DNA of 64,000 nt. It comes from Lacibacter cauensis. GTDB taxonomy: Bacteria > Bacteroidota > Bacteroidia > Chitinophagales > Chitinophagaceae. Position numbers and translations under genes: made by a program. The notes below the pieces were generated by a model. The model worked only from the letters and a program-made list of their open reading frames with translations. It made no database searches and had not been told where the DNA came from. The DNA lies in assembly GCF_007830055.1 (NCBI RefSeq), contig NZ_VLLE01000003.1, forward strand, positions 868,001 to 932,000, given 5' to 3'. Positions 62,745-64,000 of the stretch are shown here, in pieces. Positions within the stretch are counted from its first letter, which is position 1. Every line of letters begins with the position of its first letter.

Positions 62745-64000
62745 TTCAGTTGAACGATATAAAAGCAGTGTACTTCGTAGGCATCGGTGGCATCGGCATG
62801 AGTGCACTGGCAAGGTTCTTTAATGAAAAAGGAGTGCGGGTAAGTGGGTACGATAAAACAGTAACGCCGCTTACAGCACAACTGGAAGCTGAAGGAATTG
62901 CGATTCATTACAGCGAAGAAGTAGACTTGATTCCGAAGGATGTGCAGTTAGTTGTTTATACGCCTGCTATTCCAAAGGAGCATAAAGAGTATCAGTATTA
63001 TCTGCAGAACGGGTACAGTGTGGTAAAGCGGAGTGATGTATTGCAGATTATTACACAAAGTTCTTTGAACATCTGCGTAGCAGGTACTCATGGTAAAACA
63101 ACCATCAGCACCATGACGGGACATTTGTTGCGCCATAGTGGTTTTGGTTGCAATGCATTTCTTGGTGGAATTGCGGTTAACTATAATCGCAACTTTTGGG
63201 CAAGTGATAACAATGTGTGTGTGGTAGAAGCCGATGAATATGATCGTTCTTTTCATAAGCTGAGTCCCGATGTAGCAGTGATCACCGCAATGGATCCTGA
63301 TCATTTAGATATCTACGGTACAGCTGAAGCAATGGAAGAGGCATTCATTGAGTTTACAAGAAAAATTAAACCCGGTGGATGGCTTATCAGCAAACATGGA
63401 TTGACACGATACAGCGATTTGGTTGCAGACAATCACATCACGTATCATCTCAACGATGTGAACGCAACGGTTCATGCAACCAACCTGAAAGTACAGAACG
63501 GCAGCTATGTATTTGATGTGGTGTTTGGTGATTGGTTGTTGAAAGATGTATTGCTGAATGTGGGTGGTTTGCACAACGTTGAAAATGCATTGGCTGCAAT
63601 TGCAGTGGCACATGTACTGCAAATCGATGATGAAAAGATAAAAGCAGCTGTTGCAGCCTTTAAAGGAGTGAAGAGAAGATTTGAATATGTGATTGCACCA
63701 GGTGAAGGAGAAGTAGTTTTTGTAGATGATTATGCCCATCATCCTGAAGAATTGAGAGCGTTGATTACCGGTGCAAGAAGTTTGTTTGCAGAGAAGAAAC
63801 TGGTGCTGGTATTTCAACCACACCTGTTTACAAGAACAAGAGATTTAGCTGATGGTTTTGCAGCAAGTCTGGATATGGCAGATGAAGTAATCCTGTTGCC
63901 GATTTACCCGGCACGTGAATTACCGATTGAAGCTGTAACAAGTGAACTCATCTTAAACAAGATGAAGCTGGAGAAGAAGCAGGTGTTGACAAAAGAAGAG
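62741..64000 (+). CDS. murC: UDP-MurNAc:L-Ala ligase, cut by window end
   Basis: Adds L-alanine to UDP-MurNAc. The visible 420 residues include the N-terminal VYFVGIGGIGMSALARFFNE, ATP loop VAGTHGKTTISTMTGHLL (about 108-125), EADEYDRSFHKLSPDVAVIT, DHLDIYG and VDDYAHHPEELRALI. The frame stays open to the end of the window; about 40 residues are missing at the C-terminus. murG overlaps it by 4 bp. Confidence 0.96.
   Translation, partial: MIQLNDIKAVYFVGIGGIGMSALARFFNEKGVRVSGYDKTVTPLTAQLEAEGIAIHYSEEVDLIPKDVQLVVYTPAIPKEHKEYQYYLQNGYSVVKRSDVLQIITQSSLNICVAGTHGKTTISTMTGHLLRHSGFGCNAFLGGIAVNYNRNFWASDNNVCVVEADEYDRSFHKLSPDVAVITAMDPDHLDIYGTAEAMEEAFIEFTRKIKPGGWLISKHGLTRYSDLVADNHITYHLNDVNATVHATNLKVQNGSYVFDVVFGDWLLKDVLLNVGGLHNVENALAAIAVAHVLQIDDEKIKAAVAAFKGVKRRFEYVIAPGEGEVVFVDDYAHHPEELRALITGARSLFAEKKLVLVFQPHLFTRTRDLADGFAASLDMADEVILLPIYPARELPIEAVTSELILNKMKLEKKQVLTKEE

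Overview
This window is chromosomal DNA of a Bacteroidota bacterium, most likely in the Chitinophagaceae or a close relative (inference from gene content and order). The grounds are TAnnTTTG-type -7 promoter elements, Bacteroidota-type lipoproteins and TonB C-terminal proteins, atpD-atpC as a separate pair with a short epsilon subunit, a type IX secretion tail-like protein, a zapA-rny pair and a dcw cluster without murF. GC content looks moderate. I found no phage, insertion sequence, CRISPR array, rRNA or tRNA. Nearly all the DNA is ordinary core genome, and the unusual signal lies in the spacers.

Layout. 1-5300: rny (partial), zapA, a small secretion-tail-like gene on the opposite strand, a coiled-coil protein and pheT. 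5301-11916: dnaB, rsmE, a YkuK-type RNase H-like protein, a CoA-binding protein, a TonB-family lipid-exported or periplasmic protein, two small membrane proteins, a GbsR/MarR regulator and a methionine aminopeptidase. 12011-18130: pdhC (two lipoyl domains), dnaX, a ferritin-VIT1 iron transporter (MbfA type) and an acyltransferase-like protein. 18215-22179: glycerol catabolism, glpK-glpD-glpF. 22248-29851: a low-molecular-weight phosphatase/arsenate reductase-like protein, two uncharacterised proteins, pyruvate:ferredoxin oxidoreductase (nifJ) and tryptophanase (tnaA), the last with a possible tnaC-like leader peptide. 30093-42307: small proteins, then a complete minus-strand complex I operon that lacks nuoE, nuoF and nuoG (order A-B-C-D-H-I-J-K-L-M-N), preceded by a ferredoxin/flavodoxin-NADP reductase-like flavoprotein. 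42541-51858: a lipoprotein, a dienelactone hydrolase, atpD-atpC, a MuiA-like protein carrying a SusC-like insert, a two-domain VOC protein, AlgH/YqgE, an orphan histidine kinase and a DUF3052 protein. 52078-64000: division and cell-wall cluster mraZ-rsmH-ftsL-ftsI-murE-mraY-murD-ftsW-murG-murC (the last is cut by the window end).

How the parts fit. NifJ makes reduced ferredoxin from pyruvate. An 11-subunit complex I without the NADH module would need a non-NADH donor, and the adjacent NAD(P)H/ferredoxin-type reductase is a candidate link. The atpD-atpC products use the resulting ion gradient. The glp genes feed glycerol to triose phosphate, with GlpD passing electrons to quinone.

Most interesting signals: (1) a 14-codon open frame with one Trp (W-x-N-I ... 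R-P) directly after a perfect -7 element, 5' of tnaA; (2) several families of short, DNA-level word repeats in the spacers, one of which enters the dnaX coding region in two different reading frames; (3) a dispersed TCCTGAGCGnAGTCGAAGG repeat read in frame inside rsmE and supplying the stop codon of the VOC gene; (4) helically phased DnaA-box-like sites and a 10-bp periodic MraZ-like operator before mraZ; (5) an SSB-like acidic C-terminal tip on DnaB; (6) a MuiA-like protein with a SusC-derived insert.
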